Source: Saccharothrix syringae (GTDB lineage Bacteria > Actinomycetota > Actinomycetes > Mycobacteriales > Pseudonocardiaceae). From it: 64,000 nucleotides of DNA. The stretch spans positions 8,742,001-8,806,000 of the forward strand of contig NZ_CP034550.1 of the NCBI RefSeq assembly GCF_009498035.1, in the 5' to 3' direction. A program made the translations under genes and the position numbers. This document shows positions 7,502-15,116 of the stretch, in pieces. How positions within the stretch are numbered: the first letter of the stretch is position 1; the number at the start of each line of letters is the position of its first letter. The notes under the pieces were generated by a model. That model saw only the letters and a program-made list of their open reading frames with translations, ran no database searches and was not told the DNA's origin.

Positions 7502-9574
7502 TCAGAACCAGCCGCGTTCGTTGACGTTGAACATGAAGTCCCGCCACCGGGCGCGGATGAAGCTGAACCGCGGGCTCGTGCCCCACTCGGCGAGCAGCCT
7601 CGCCTCGACGTCGGCCTGGTGCCCGCGGGCGAACTCCAGCAGGGCCTGCGCCGCCGGGTAGTACGACCAGTGCCAGCGCTCCTCCATGTAGCCGGCCGAC
7701 ATGAAGGCCGAGGTGGTGGTGAAGGACTGGACGAACCCGTAGGTCGAGGCGTTGCGCTGGAGCCAGCCGTACTCGTCGGCGAACGCGCCCCCGGTCCGCC
7801 ACCGGTCCGGGTTCATGTCGGCGTCGAACAGGTCGAAGTCGGTGCCCCAGTGGTGGCGGGAGATGCCGGGCGCGCTGGAGGCTTGGAGGATCTCCTGCTG
7901 GCGCTCGTCGTCGGTGAGGACGGTGAGCCAGCAGCGGCGGTGGGCGGGGTTGTCGGGGTCCCAGCGCACGTCGGCGCCGAGGGCGGGCGCGCAGCGGGTC
8001 CGCGCGCCGTCGCTGATCCGGTCGAACGGGCGGCCGCCGTGGGCGCGGTCGGCGAAGGTGAACTTGCGGTCCCAGATGGCGCGCTGCTGGGCGAAACCGC
8101 GGTGGTCGGAGTGGGCCAGGGAGCCGGCGGGCAGGGTGATGCCGGAGCCGGGTCGCCGGGCGGCCGCGCGGATCGCGGCGAGCATGCAGTCGCGCTGCTC
8201 GGTGGCCTCGCGGGTGACCGCGGTCGGCGGCGGGGTGAGGCCGACCACCCAGCTGATGACGTCCCGGTCGGCCATGCGGCCGATCACCGAAGTGCTGATG
8301 CGCGCCTTGGCCGCGTCGAGCGCGCCCTGGTCGGCGAAGGTGCGGCAGCTGCGGGGCAGGGTGGGCGGCGGCGCCTCCCGCTCCGTGGCGGCGGGCGTGG
8401 TGGCCGTCTGCTCCAGCACGCGCACGACCTCGCCCAGCAGGCGCCGCAACCAGCTCAGGAGGCCGTCGAGCCCTTCGGTTTCCGAGGTCTCCGGTGACGC
8501 GGTCCGCGGTGGTGCGGTGTCGCGTTGCACAGGCGTGCAGGTGGCGCCCATCCGAGTGACGGCTTCCTCGCCCATCGCGTCGTTGCGCGCCTGCGGGCCA
8601 CCCAGTTCGGCCTCGACGTTGGCGTAGCGGCCGTGCGCGAAGCGGGCCGAGAGCGAGCCGTCGTCGCGGGCGTTGGGCGACTGGAGCACGACGTTGCGGC
8701 CCTGTGCGACCAGGCCGTCGAAGTCCGCCCTCTTGGTGACCAGGAAGAAGTCGTCCTTGTCCTGGCCGGGCGCGATGTGCGGGTTCCGGTCGGCCGGCAC
8801 GTCGGTGGTGTCGGTGGCCCGGTTGTCGCGGGCCTCCGAGCCGAGTCGGCCACCGCAGGCGGGCGGGCCGCCGGGACCGGGGCAGTAGGCCAGGATGTCG
8901 ATGCTGGGGCTCGGGTCGTTGTTGTGGAAGGCGGCGATGGGGGCGCCCTCCCGGCACATGCCTTCGCGCGCTTCCTCCTCCAGGGTGCCGGGGACGCCCA
9001 TGCAGCGGCGGATCGCCGGCCACAGCTGCTGGTCGCGGAACGCGGTGATCTGGGCGATCGCGTCGGCCTTGACCGGGTCGCGGGCGCAGCGGCCCCTGTT
9101 CCAGCGGGGCCACAGGGCGTTCAGGGCGGTGTCGGAGAAGATGCGGTTCGGGTCGGCCTCGCACGTGCCGCCGCCGGTGGTCACGTGGATGTGGCGGGTG
9201 GTGTTGGTGAGGTGGACGAGGTTGACGTCGCAGCGGGGCACCAGCGACTGGGCGGCGCGCAGGCCGTTCACCTCGTTGCCGTGCAGGTGGACCATGCAGG
9301 TGGCCGGGTTGGGGCGCGGTGTGGAGGGCTCGGCGACCACCCCTTCCCGCACGGCCCGCTGCACCTGCCGCTCCTCGTGGCGCTCGCGCTCCTCGGTGTC
9401 GCAGTCGCAGGGTTCGGGCCCGCACCGCTGCACGGTGGCGAGGAGCCGGGTGGTGGCGGCGTTGCCGGCGGCGCGCTGGAGCGCCAGCAGGGGCGGCAGG
9501 CGGGTGGGGGCGCGGGGCGGTTCGGCCGTGGCCGTGCGGCGGCGCTGGTCGCCTCGTTGCTGCGGACGCGTCAT
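7502..9574 (-). CDS. Two-domain putative peptidase: LQRAAGNAA tag, M14-like metallopeptidase, M15 (VanY-like) peptidase
   Basis: A 690-residue protein with three parts. (1) The N-terminus has LLALQRAAGNAATTRLL (about residues 29-45), the LQRxAGN motif found at the start of many actinobacterial proteins including candidate cargo of extracellular contractile injection systems. (2) Residues about 90-330 look like an M14/AspA-type zinc peptidase: HLHGNE with His98 and Glu101, DPNRIF at 141-146, a possible third ligand in AFHNND (His217), and NVEAELG near 320. (3) Residues about 560-645 match M15B/VanY: SRHHWGTDFD with likely ligands His574 and Asp581, then EERWHW with Glu632 and His635. Both domains would cut peptidoglycan peptides. 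No classical signal peptide is visible. ATG 9574 was chosen; an in-frame GTG lies three codons upstream. The M15 assignment is firm, the M14 assignment moderate, and the effector role is speculation. Confidence 0.78.
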   Translation of the reverse strand: MTRPQQRGDQRRRTATAEPPRAPTRLPPLLALQRAAGNAATTRLLATVQRCGPEPCDCDTEERERHEERQVQRAVREGVVAEPSTPRPNPATCMVHLHGNEVNGLRAAQSLVPRCDVNLVHLTNTTRHIHVTTGGGTCEADPNRIFSDTALNALWPRWNRGRCARDPVKADAIAQITAFRDQQLWPAIRRCMGVPGTLEEEAREGMCREGAPIAAFHNNDPSPSIDILAYCPGPGGPPACGGRLGSEARDNRATDTTDVPADRNPHIAPGQDKDDFFLVTKRADFDGLVAQGRNVVLQSPNARDDGSLSARFAHGRYANVEAELGGPQARNDAMGEEAVTRMGATCTPVQRDTAPPRTASPETSETEGLDGLLSWLRRLLGEVVRVLEQTATTPAATEREAPPPTLPRSCRTFADQGALDAAKARISTSVIGRMADRDVISWVVGLTPPPTAVTREATEQRDCMLAAIRAAARRPGSGITLPAGSLAHSDHRGFAQQRAIWDRKFTFADRAHGGRPFDRISDGARTRCAPALGADVRWDPDNPAHRRCWLTVLTDDERQQEILQASSAPGISRHHWGTDFDLFDADMNPDRWRTGGAFADEYGWLQRNASTYGFVQSFTTTSAFMSAGYMEERWHWSYYPAAQALLEFARGHQADVEARLLAEWGTSPRFSFIRARWRDFMFNVNERGWF

Positions 9575-9713
9575 GGCGATCACCCCGGGGTTGACGGTAG
9601 GCCGGGTGACGGGGTGGGAGCCACGTGCGTCGGGGCGGGGTGCGCTGCCCTTTCGGGCAGCCGGGCCGGAACGCCGTTGTGGCGGTTCGGGCTGTCGTAC
9701 CCGGTGGGAGGCT

Positions 9714-9746
9714 GAAAGCAGGGGTCCCCTGGGCGACAACCCCTGC
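9714..9746 (-). terminator. Hairpin terminator (GCAGGGG...CCCCTGC) with T-rich tail on minus strand
   Basis: GCAGGGG at 9718-9724 pairs with CCCCTGC at 9740-9746. On the minus strand the stem is followed by TTTC. It lies about 40 bp after the stop of the small minus-strand gene at 9785. A near-identical hairpin occurs at 47551-47581 after another minus-strand gene. Confidence 0.7.
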
Positions 9747-9784
9747 GGAGCGACGCGATCGGGCGGCTGATCGCACCGACCGGC

Positions 9785-10039
9785 TCAGCCCCGCTTGAGC
9801 TTCCGCCCGGCGGCCGCGACGACGGTCGTCGTCAGCACCACCACGACGTACACCACCACCTTGGACCACCCGGTGGGGTCCCGGGTCGGGGTCCCTCCCG
9901 TCCGGGCGGCGCACAGGCCGGCCTGGGGCTGTCCCGACCTCTCGCACCCCCGGACGCCGAGGGTGGACCAGGGCGAGGGGGCGCACCAGACGACGAGCGC
10001 CACCGGCACGGCACGCCCGGGTTTGCACCGGGTTTGCAA
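9785..10039 (-). CDS. Small putative membrane protein (84 aa), uncertain
   Basis: An open frame of 84 codons whose C-terminus reads WSKVVVYVVVVLTTTVVAAAGRKLKRG. This is a convincing single membrane helix followed by a basic stop-transfer tail. The N-terminal half has a short hydrophobic stretch (VPVALVVWC) that could be a signal or first helix, and three cysteines. I do not recognise a family. The start is uncertain because the first codons overlap the decayed gene at 10020. The terminator at 9714-9746 directly downstream supports transcription of this strand. It could alternatively be a chance frame in the tail of the pseudogene. Confidence 0.4.
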   Translation of the reverse strand: MQTRCKPGRAVPVALVVWCAPSPWSTLGVRGCERSGQPQAGLCAARTGGTPTRDPTGWSKVVVYVVVVLTTTVVAAAGRKLKRG

Positions 10040-10720
10040 CCGAAGCCGACCACCAGGTCTTGCAGGGATGCCCAGAAGCGCATCAACCCGCCGGCGGCGC
10101 GGTGGTACCGGCGAACGGACTCGTACTGGACGCGCCGCACCTCATTCTTCCTGCGCGGCGGCGGCGAGGCAGGAGGCCAGTTGCGCGTAAGGCTGGGAGG
10201 AGTGGCCTGCTCGCTCCACTTCAACCGCGCTTCCGACGACAGCGGCGAGGAGAGGCGGCGGTAGGCGAAGCCTTCCAGGCCGAGCGGGCCGGTCGACGGC
10301 CACGAGTGCCGCCCATCGGCCAGCAGGCCGACTTTGGAACGACGTGCGGTGGCGGAGTCGAGCACTACGGCCTGACCGAACTCGGTGCCGCGCATGTCGA
10401 CTTCCCCGACGACCTCGGCGCCGGCGAGGTCCAGGGCTGCTCCGCGCCGTTCACGACCTGCCTGGGGATCGTGGGGCTTCCCCCGGGTGGAGGACTTGAG
10501 CGGAATGCCGGACACCTCGGACTCGAACTGGCGTCGTTGAGGAAGGAGCCCGCCCGCACCGTCCGCCCCTCGTCCCAGGCTTCCGCGGAGCGCGGGTTGT
10601 TGCGAGCCGGATCCGGGTCGCCGAGATCCGACTCGTCCCCTCGGGAGAACGCTTCAGAGCAGTCGGCGCTGCGCATCCGTCCAGTCGTCCGCGGAACTGC
10701 TTCGCGACTTTTCGCCGGGA
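10020..10720 (-). pseudogene. Frameshifted remnant of a pentapeptide-like membrane-associated oxidoreductase family protein
   Basis: Pieces of one actinobacterial family appear in order on the minus strand but in different frames. First comes ESDLGDPDPARNNPRSAEAW with RTVRAGSFLND, then VGEVDMRGTEFGQAVVLDSATA and GLEGFAYRRLSS with ARLKWSEQA. Next is SQPYAQLASCLAAAAQEE in another frame (about 10141-10200), then VRRVQYESVRRYHRAAGGLMR with WASLQDLVVGFG. Intact members of this family as I remember them carry beta-helix repeats followed by a GF.Y.RL segment, a YEQLA...G...AR VL.A.QR segment and a C-terminal Trp/Gly-rich membrane region. The order is preserved but at least two frame changes are needed and the repeat region is very short. 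This is a decayed gene; the boundaries are approximate. Confidence 0.6.
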
Positions 10721-10835
10721 CTGTTCGACACACCGCCCCCGCGATGATCCACATCGTTCATCGTGGGCGGACACCGCAGCGTCACGACTCGAACTCGACG
10801 CGGAACGCCCTGGTCGGCGGCGTACCGGTCGGCGT

Positions 10836-10872
10836 ACCGGTCGGCGGACCGCCTGAACGGCCGCCGACCGGT
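10836..10872 (-). terminator. Perfect 12-bp stem hairpin after the GH5 gene
   Basis: ACCGGTCGGCGG (10836-10847) and CCGCCGACCGGT (10861-10872) are perfect inverted copies around a 13-base loop that itself can pair. The hairpin lies 8 bp beyond the cellulase stop on the minus strand and probably ends its transcript. A partial direct repeat of the left arm lies just beside it (about 10823-10835). Confidence 0.65.
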
Positions 10873-10879
10873 CGGCCGG

Positions 10880-12346
10880 TCAACTGGTCGGGAAGTCGTC
10901 CGGCGTGCGCATCCGCTCGCGGATCCACTGACCCGCGGGCTTGAGCACACCCGTCCCGGTGAAGGTGCTGCCCGCGCAGGTACCCTCCTTGAACACCGCG
11001 CCCGACCGGAAGTCGTCGGAGAAGTTCCAGTTCGTCCAGCCGATCTTGTTGGCCGCCAGGAAGTCCAGGTACTTCTGGCTGTACGCGAAGTCGTTGGCCC
11101 CGTCACCGGTGTAGGTCTGGGTGCCGAACTCCGTCACGAAGATCGGCAGCCGGGCCGCCGCGCGGGTCAGGGCGGCGAAGTACTCGTCCTGGTGCGACGC
11201 CGCGTAGAAGTGGAACGTGTACATGAAGTTCGTGGCGTTGATCGGGTTGTTGACGATGTCCTGCTCCGACCGCCCGTCCGAGATGCCCAGCGAGCCCCAG
11301 CCGTGGGTGCCGACGAACACCACGGCCTCCGGGTCCTGCGCCCGGATCACCGGGATCATCTGCTCGGCGTAGGACTTGATGCCCGCCCACGACACGTTGT
11401 TGGGCTCGTTGGCGATGTCGTAGATGACGTTGGTCTTGTCGCGGTGCCGGGCCGCGACCTCGGTGAAGAACGTCCGCGCCAGCGCGATGTTGGCGTTGGG
11501 GTCGCCCGGGTCGAGCTGGTGCCAGTCCACCAGGGCGTACAGGCCCCGCCGGGTGGCCTCCTCGATGTAGCCGTGCACCAGGTCGGTGAAGCGGCGCGGG
11601 TCGGTCTCGTAGCCGTCCTCCTGCACGTACATCGAGATCCGCAGGACGTCGGCGCCCCAGTCGCCGGCCAGGGCGTCGAGCGACGCGGGCTTGACGCACT
11701 GCGCGTACCACTGGATGCCGTGGGTGCTCATGCCGCGCAGCTGGATCGGCTTGCCGTACCGGTTGCACAGCTTGGTGCCGCACACGCGCAGCTGCCCGTT
11801 GACCTCCGCCGGGCGGGCGGTCGCCGGGGTGCCGACCGTGACGTCGAGGCGGTCGAGGTTGGGGCCGCCCGCGGTGGTGGTGGCGGTGGCGCGGACCCGG
11901 TTCACGCCCGCGACCAGCGGGGCGGTCACCGTGGCGGTCCGCCACGTGCTCCACGCGCCGGTGCCGGGGAACGGCACGCCGCCCGCCCGCACCACGCCGT
12001 TGACCGAGACGTCCACCGGGCGGTTCGCGGTGGTGCCGTTGGCGTAGCGGAAGCCCAGGGTCGCCTGGCCGGCCGCGGCCGCGGTGACGGTGAACTCGAC
12101 GTAGCCGCCGGGGGCGTTGTCGTAGTTGACGAACCCGCTGCCGGTGTAGCCGGCGTGGTTGGACTCGGTCGCGCCGCCGGCGACCACCGCCGCCTCGGCC
12201 TGGTGCTCGACGGCGGCCTGGGCGACGGGCCCCGGGGCCGCGAGGCCGGCCTGGGCGACGGGTCCGGCCTGCGCGGCGGGTTGCCAGGGCGTGGACAGGG
12301 CGAGGGCCGCGACGACGGCGAGGGGCCATCGGGGACGGGGTGCCAA
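10880..12346 (-). CDS. Secreted GH5 endoglucanase with N-terminal carbohydrate-binding module
   Basis: A 488-residue extracellular glycanase. A signal peptide covers about residues 1-27 (WPLAVVAALALSTP ... AQA). A CBM6/35-like beta-sandwich follows (about 45-172: GGYVEFTVTAAAAGQATLGFRYA, NLDRLDVT). The GH5 domain (about 185-480) contains IQLRGMSTHGIQWY, WGADVLRISMYVQEDGY, IYDIANEPNNVSW with acid/base Glu314, and PIFVTEFGTQ with nucleophile Glu406. Its likely substrate is cellulose or another beta-1,4-glucan. The start is TTG 12346, supported by a GGAGG site 7 bases upstream and by the signal peptide; a rare TTG start for this window. It stands alone between a hairpin terminator and a palindromic operator candidate. 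Confidence 0.92.
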   Translation of the reverse strand: MAPRPRWPLAVVAALALSTPWQPAAQAGPVAQAGLAAPGPVAQAAVEHQAEAAVVAGGATESNHAGYTGSGFVNYDNAPGGYVEFTVTAAAAGQATLGFRYANGTTANRPVDVSVNGVVRAGGVPFPGTGAWSTWRTATVTAPLVAGVNRVRATATTTAGGPNLDRLDVTVGTPATARPAEVNGQLRVCGTKLCNRYGKPIQLRGMSTHGIQWYAQCVKPASLDALAGDWGADVLRISMYVQEDGYETDPRRFTDLVHGYIEEATRRGLYALVDWHQLDPGDPNANIALARTFFTEVAARHRDKTNVIYDIANEPNNVSWAGIKSYAEQMIPVIRAQDPEAVVFVGTHGWGSLGISDGRSEQDIVNNPINATNFMYTFHFYAASHQDEYFAALTRAAARLPIFVTEFGTQTYTGDGANDFAYSQKYLDFLAANKIGWTNWNFSDDFRSGAVFKEGTCAGSTFTGTGVLKPAGQWIRERMRTPDDFPTS

Positions 12347-12398
12347 GGGGTGCCTCCCACGGGTCGGGGGGTGAACGCGAAGGCGGCGGCGAATCAGT

Positions 12399-12413
12399 TA
12401 GGAAAGTTTCCTA
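12399..12413 (-). promoter_or_regulatory. Palindromic operator candidate upstream of the GH5 gene
   Basis: TAGGAAAGTTTCCTA is a perfect inverted repeat around one central base, about 53 bp upstream of the cellulase start. Similar TTAGGAAA-TTTCCTAA palindromes occur upstream of secreted glycanases in other actinomycetes as I recall. The binding regulator is not identified here. Confidence 0.55.
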
Positions 12414-12499
12414 TCTGTTGGCAGGATCACAGCACCCCCGGAGGTCCCCTGTCAACGGCTCGCCGGACGCCCGGTCTTCCCGGTCGCGGGAGGCCCCGA

Positions 12500-12907
12500 T
12501 CAGTAGTTGTCGCCGCCGAAGAAGGTCTCCTCCAACCGGTCGGCCGTGCCCGCGAGCAGCGACAGCGGTTCGGTGAACTCGTGGATGTCCAGGTCCGCCA
12601 GCGGCAGCGAGTGGCGCAGCACCACGTGGTCGCCCATGATCGCCGCACCGCAGGCGATGGTGGAGTTGCCGATCTCGGTCAGGAACGCGTGCAGGTCGAC
12701 GTCGGAGGCCAACCCGACGGGCGAGGCGATCTGGACCCACTCGTGCAACCGGTCGAGCACCTCGCGCACCAGGATGATGACCTGCGTCCGCTCGTCGTCC
12801 TCGTCGAACTGCTCGAAGTTGAACAGGATGCGGATCTCGTCCTCGTTCTCCGAGATCACGTCATAGGTGTCGTGCACGTAAGCGGCGAGGTCGCCCCAAG
12901 TGGCCAT
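12500..12907 (-). CDS. YbjN/type III chaperone-like hypothetical protein
   Basis: A 135-residue acidic cytosolic protein (MATWGDLAAYVHDTYDVISE...). The pattern of a first helix, a strand pair (IRILFNFEQF, RTQVIILVREV), then CGAAIMGDHVVLRHSLPLADLD and a C-terminal helix resembles the small alpha/beta fold of YbjN and type III secretion chaperones, which bind partner proteins rather than catalyse reactions. No catalytic motif is present. It stands alone between the cellulase promoter region and the TetR gene, transcribed in the same direction as the latter with a 4-base gap, so it may be the second gene of the TetR transcript. Function unknown. Confidence 0.7.
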   Translation of the reverse strand: MATWGDLAAYVHDTYDVISENEDEIRILFNFEQFDEDDERTQVIILVREVLDRLHEWVQIASPVGLASDVDLHAFLTEIGNSTIACGAAIMGDHVVLRHSLPLADLDIHEFTEPLSLLAGTADRLEETFFGGDNY

Positions 12908-12911
12908 GCGA

Positions 12912-13460
12912 TCACCCTACGGGCGCCACCGCACCCCACACGGCATCAGCCACCAGATCCACTGCGGGCCCCAGGTCGAACCCGTGCCGCAGGTGGCGCC
13001 GGGCGCACTCGTGCGCCGGTCCCATCACCACCGGGTCCAACGCCCACAGCGGCACCTCGCGCAGCTCGCCCGCCGCCATCCGGGCCGCGAACCAGCGCGC
13101 CACCGGCCGGAACGCCGCGAGCTTCACCGCCGGGTCGGCGGACTCCGGTGCCGCGTAGAGGAAGTGGGCGCGCCCGGGGTGGTCGGCCACCCACTCCAGG
13201 TACCGCGCCACCACCGCCCGCACCGCCTTCCGCGCGTCACCGACCTCCAGCGCGGGCACCAGCGCGGCCATGCAGTGCGCGAAGCTCTCCCGGTACAGCA
13301 CCGCGAGCAGGCCCGCGCGGCTGCCGAAGTGGTGGTAGACGCTGCCGTTCGACACCCCGGAGCGGGCGGTCAGGGCGCCGATGGTGACCGCGTCCAGCCC
13401 GCCCTCGGCGACCAGCGCGAGCGCCGCGTCCAGCACGGCCTGCTGACTAGTCGATCTCAC
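12912..13460 (-). CDS. TetR-family transcriptional regulator
   Basis: A 182-residue repressor-type protein. The N-terminal helix-turn-helix is clear: AVLDAALALVAEGG, VTIGALTARSGVSNGSVYHHFGSRAGLLAVLY. The C-terminal ligand-binding part includes VARYLEWVADHPGRAHFLY. GTG 13460 was chosen: it lies just downstream of the operator-like repeats and gives the usual N-terminal spacing. The gene diverges from the acyl-CoA ligase at 13506 with only 45 bp between, so it most likely represses that ligase and itself, with an acyl-CoA or fatty acid as inducer (inference from family and layout). Confidence 0.9.
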   Translation of the reverse strand: MRSTSQQAVLDAALALVAEGGLDAVTIGALTARSGVSNGSVYHHFGSRAGLLAVLYRESFAHCMAALVPALEVGDARKAVRAVVARYLEWVADHPGRAHFLYAAPESADPAVKLAAFRPVARWFAARMAAGELREVPLWALDPVVMGPAHECARRHLRHGFDLGPAVDLVADAVWGAVAPVG

Positions 13461-13464
13461 TTGG

Positions 13465-13496
13465 CTAGAGTACCGCTCTAGAGCGCCGCTCCAGAG
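13465..13496. promoter_or_regulatory. Double inverted-repeat operator between TetR gene and acyl-CoA ligase gene
   Basis: CTAGAG-TACCG-CTCTAG (13465-13481) is a perfect inverted repeat. An overlapping second one, TCTAGAGC-GCC-GCTCCAGA (13478-13496), has one mismatch. The two sites fill the divergent promoter region and look like paired TetR binding sites. The second runs into the ligase ribosome-binding site. Confidence 0.65.
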
Positions 13497-13505
13497 GAGG
13501 TCACC

Positions 13506-15116
13506 GTGGCCCGATCCATCCCCGACCTGCTGCGCGAGCGGGTGCGCGCCACCCCGGACCGGGAGGCGCTGCGCCACCGCGACGGCGACGCGTGGAAGTC
13601 GATGACGTGGGCCGAGGTCGGGGAGGAGGTGCGCAGGCGGGCCCTGGGCTTCCGGCAGCTCGGCGTGCGCGACGAGGTGCCGGTGGCGATCATGGCGGCG
13701 ACCAGCGCCGACTGGATCCTCACCGACCTGGCCGTGCTCGCGGCGGGCGGCGTGACCACCACGATCTACCCCAGCAGCACGCCGGAGGACGTCGCGCACA
13801 TCCTCCACGACTCCGGCAGCGCGCTCGTGGTGGCCGACCCGGACCTGGCGCACAAGGTCGACGCGAAGGTCGTCACCCCGGACTGGGCGCCCGACCACCC
13901 GGAGGGCGACTACGACGCCATGGTCGACGAGCTGACCCCGGACCGGCTGGCCACGCTCATCTACACCTCCGGCACCACGGGCAGGCCCAAGGGCGTCGAG
14001 CTGACCCACGACAACTGGCTGCACACCGCCGAGGCCATCGACGAGCTGGGCATCCTCGGCCCGGAGGAGCTGCACTTCCTGTGGCTGCCGATGTCCCACG
14101 CGTTCGGCAAGGTGCTCCAGGTCGGCATGATCGCCACCGGCACGCCCACGGCGGTGGACGGCAACGCCGACCGGATCGCGGCCAACCTCGCCGAGCTGCG
14201 CCCGACCGTGGTGGCCGGCGCGCCCCGGATCTTCGAGAAGATCCACCAGCGGGTGGTCGCCTCCATGCGCGAGGCGGGCGGCGTGAAGGCGAAGCTGTTC
14301 GAGTGGGCGGTGGGCGTCGCCGAGCACCCCGGGTGGAAGCTGCGCAACGCCGTCGCCGACCGGCTGGTGTTCAGCAAGCTGCGGGCCCGCGTGGGCGGCC
14401 GGATCAAGTACTTCGTGTCCGGCTCCGCGCCGCTGTCCCGGCCGGTCGCCGAGTTCTTCGAGCACGCCGGCATCACCATCCTGGAGGGCTACGGCCTCAC
14501 CGAGTCCAGCGCCGCGTCGTTCGTGAACCGGCCGGGCGCCAACCGGATCGGCACGGTCGGCCGGCCGCTCAAGGGCACCGGGGTCCGCATCGCCGACGAC
14601 GGCGAGGTGCTGATCGGCGGGCGCGGGATCATGCGCGGCTACCGCAACCTGCCCGAGGAGACCGGGAAGACCCTGGTCGACGGGTGGCTGCACACCGGCG
14701 ACATCGGCGAGCTGGACGAGGAGGGCCGGCTGCGGCTCACCGACCGCAAGAAGGAGCTGATCAAGACCTCCGGCGGCAAGTACGTGGCGCCGCAGGCGGT
14801 GGAGGGCCTGGTCAAGGCCAACAGCCCCTACATCGGCAACGTCCTGGTGCACGGCGACCAGCGCAACTACTGCGTCGCGCTGGTCACCATCGACCGCGAC
14901 ACCGCGCCCGCCGACCTGGACGCGGACGCCGAGGTCGGGCGGGCCGTGGAGGCCGCGAACGCCAAGCTCGCCCGGCACGAGACGGTCAAGAAGTTCGCCG
15001 TGCTGCCGGAGGACTTCACCGTCGAGGACGGCACCCTCACGGCGAGCCTGAAGATGCGGCGCAAGGAGATCGAGACCCGTTACAAGGACGTGCTGGACGG
15101 GCTCTACGCGGGCTGA
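13506..15116 (+). CDS. Long-chain acyl-CoA synthetase (FadD15-like AMP-binding ligase)
   Basis: A 536-residue adenylate-forming enzyme that activates fatty acids to acyl-CoA via acyl-AMP. Motifs: the ATP/AMP loop LIYTSGTTGRPKGVELTH (about 152-170), GYGLTESSA (A5 region), HTGDIGELDEEGRLRLTDRKKELI (A7-A8 hinge) and TASLKMRRKEIETRY with the C-terminal catalytic Lys region. It is somewhat shorter than the roughly 600-residue FadD15 proteins. GTG 13506 follows AGAGGAGG. It is probably controlled by the divergent TetR protein. Its 3' end overlaps the convergent DUF998 gene by 13 bp. Confidence 0.9.
   Translation: MARSIPDLLRERVRATPDREALRHRDGDAWKSMTWAEVGEEVRRRALGFRQLGVRDEVPVAIMAATSADWILTDLAVLAAGGVTTTIYPSSTPEDVAHILHDSGSALVVADPDLAHKVDAKVVTPDWAPDHPEGDYDAMVDELTPDRLATLIYTSGTTGRPKGVELTHDNWLHTAEAIDELGILGPEELHFLWLPMSHAFGKVLQVGMIATGTPTAVDGNADRIAANLAELRPTVVAGAPRIFEKIHQRVVASMREAGGVKAKLFEWAVGVAEHPGWKLRNAVADRLVFSKLRARVGGRIKYFVSGSAPLSRPVAEFFEHAGITILEGYGLTESSAASFVNRPGANRIGTVGRPLKGTGVRIADDGEVLIGGRGIMRGYRNLPEETGKTLVDGWLHTGDIGELDEEGRLRLTDRKKELIKTSGGKYVAPQAVEGLVKANSPYIGNVLVHGDQRNYCVALVTIDRDTAPADLDADAEVGRAVEAANAKLARHETVKKFAVLPEDFTVEDGTLTASLKMRRKEIETRYKDVLDGLYAG

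Noticed and set aside
7502..9574. Prophage endolysin
   Set aside because: Although the M15 domain resembles lysins, there are no other phage genes nearby, and the N-terminal tag plus M14-like domain are not phage-typical.
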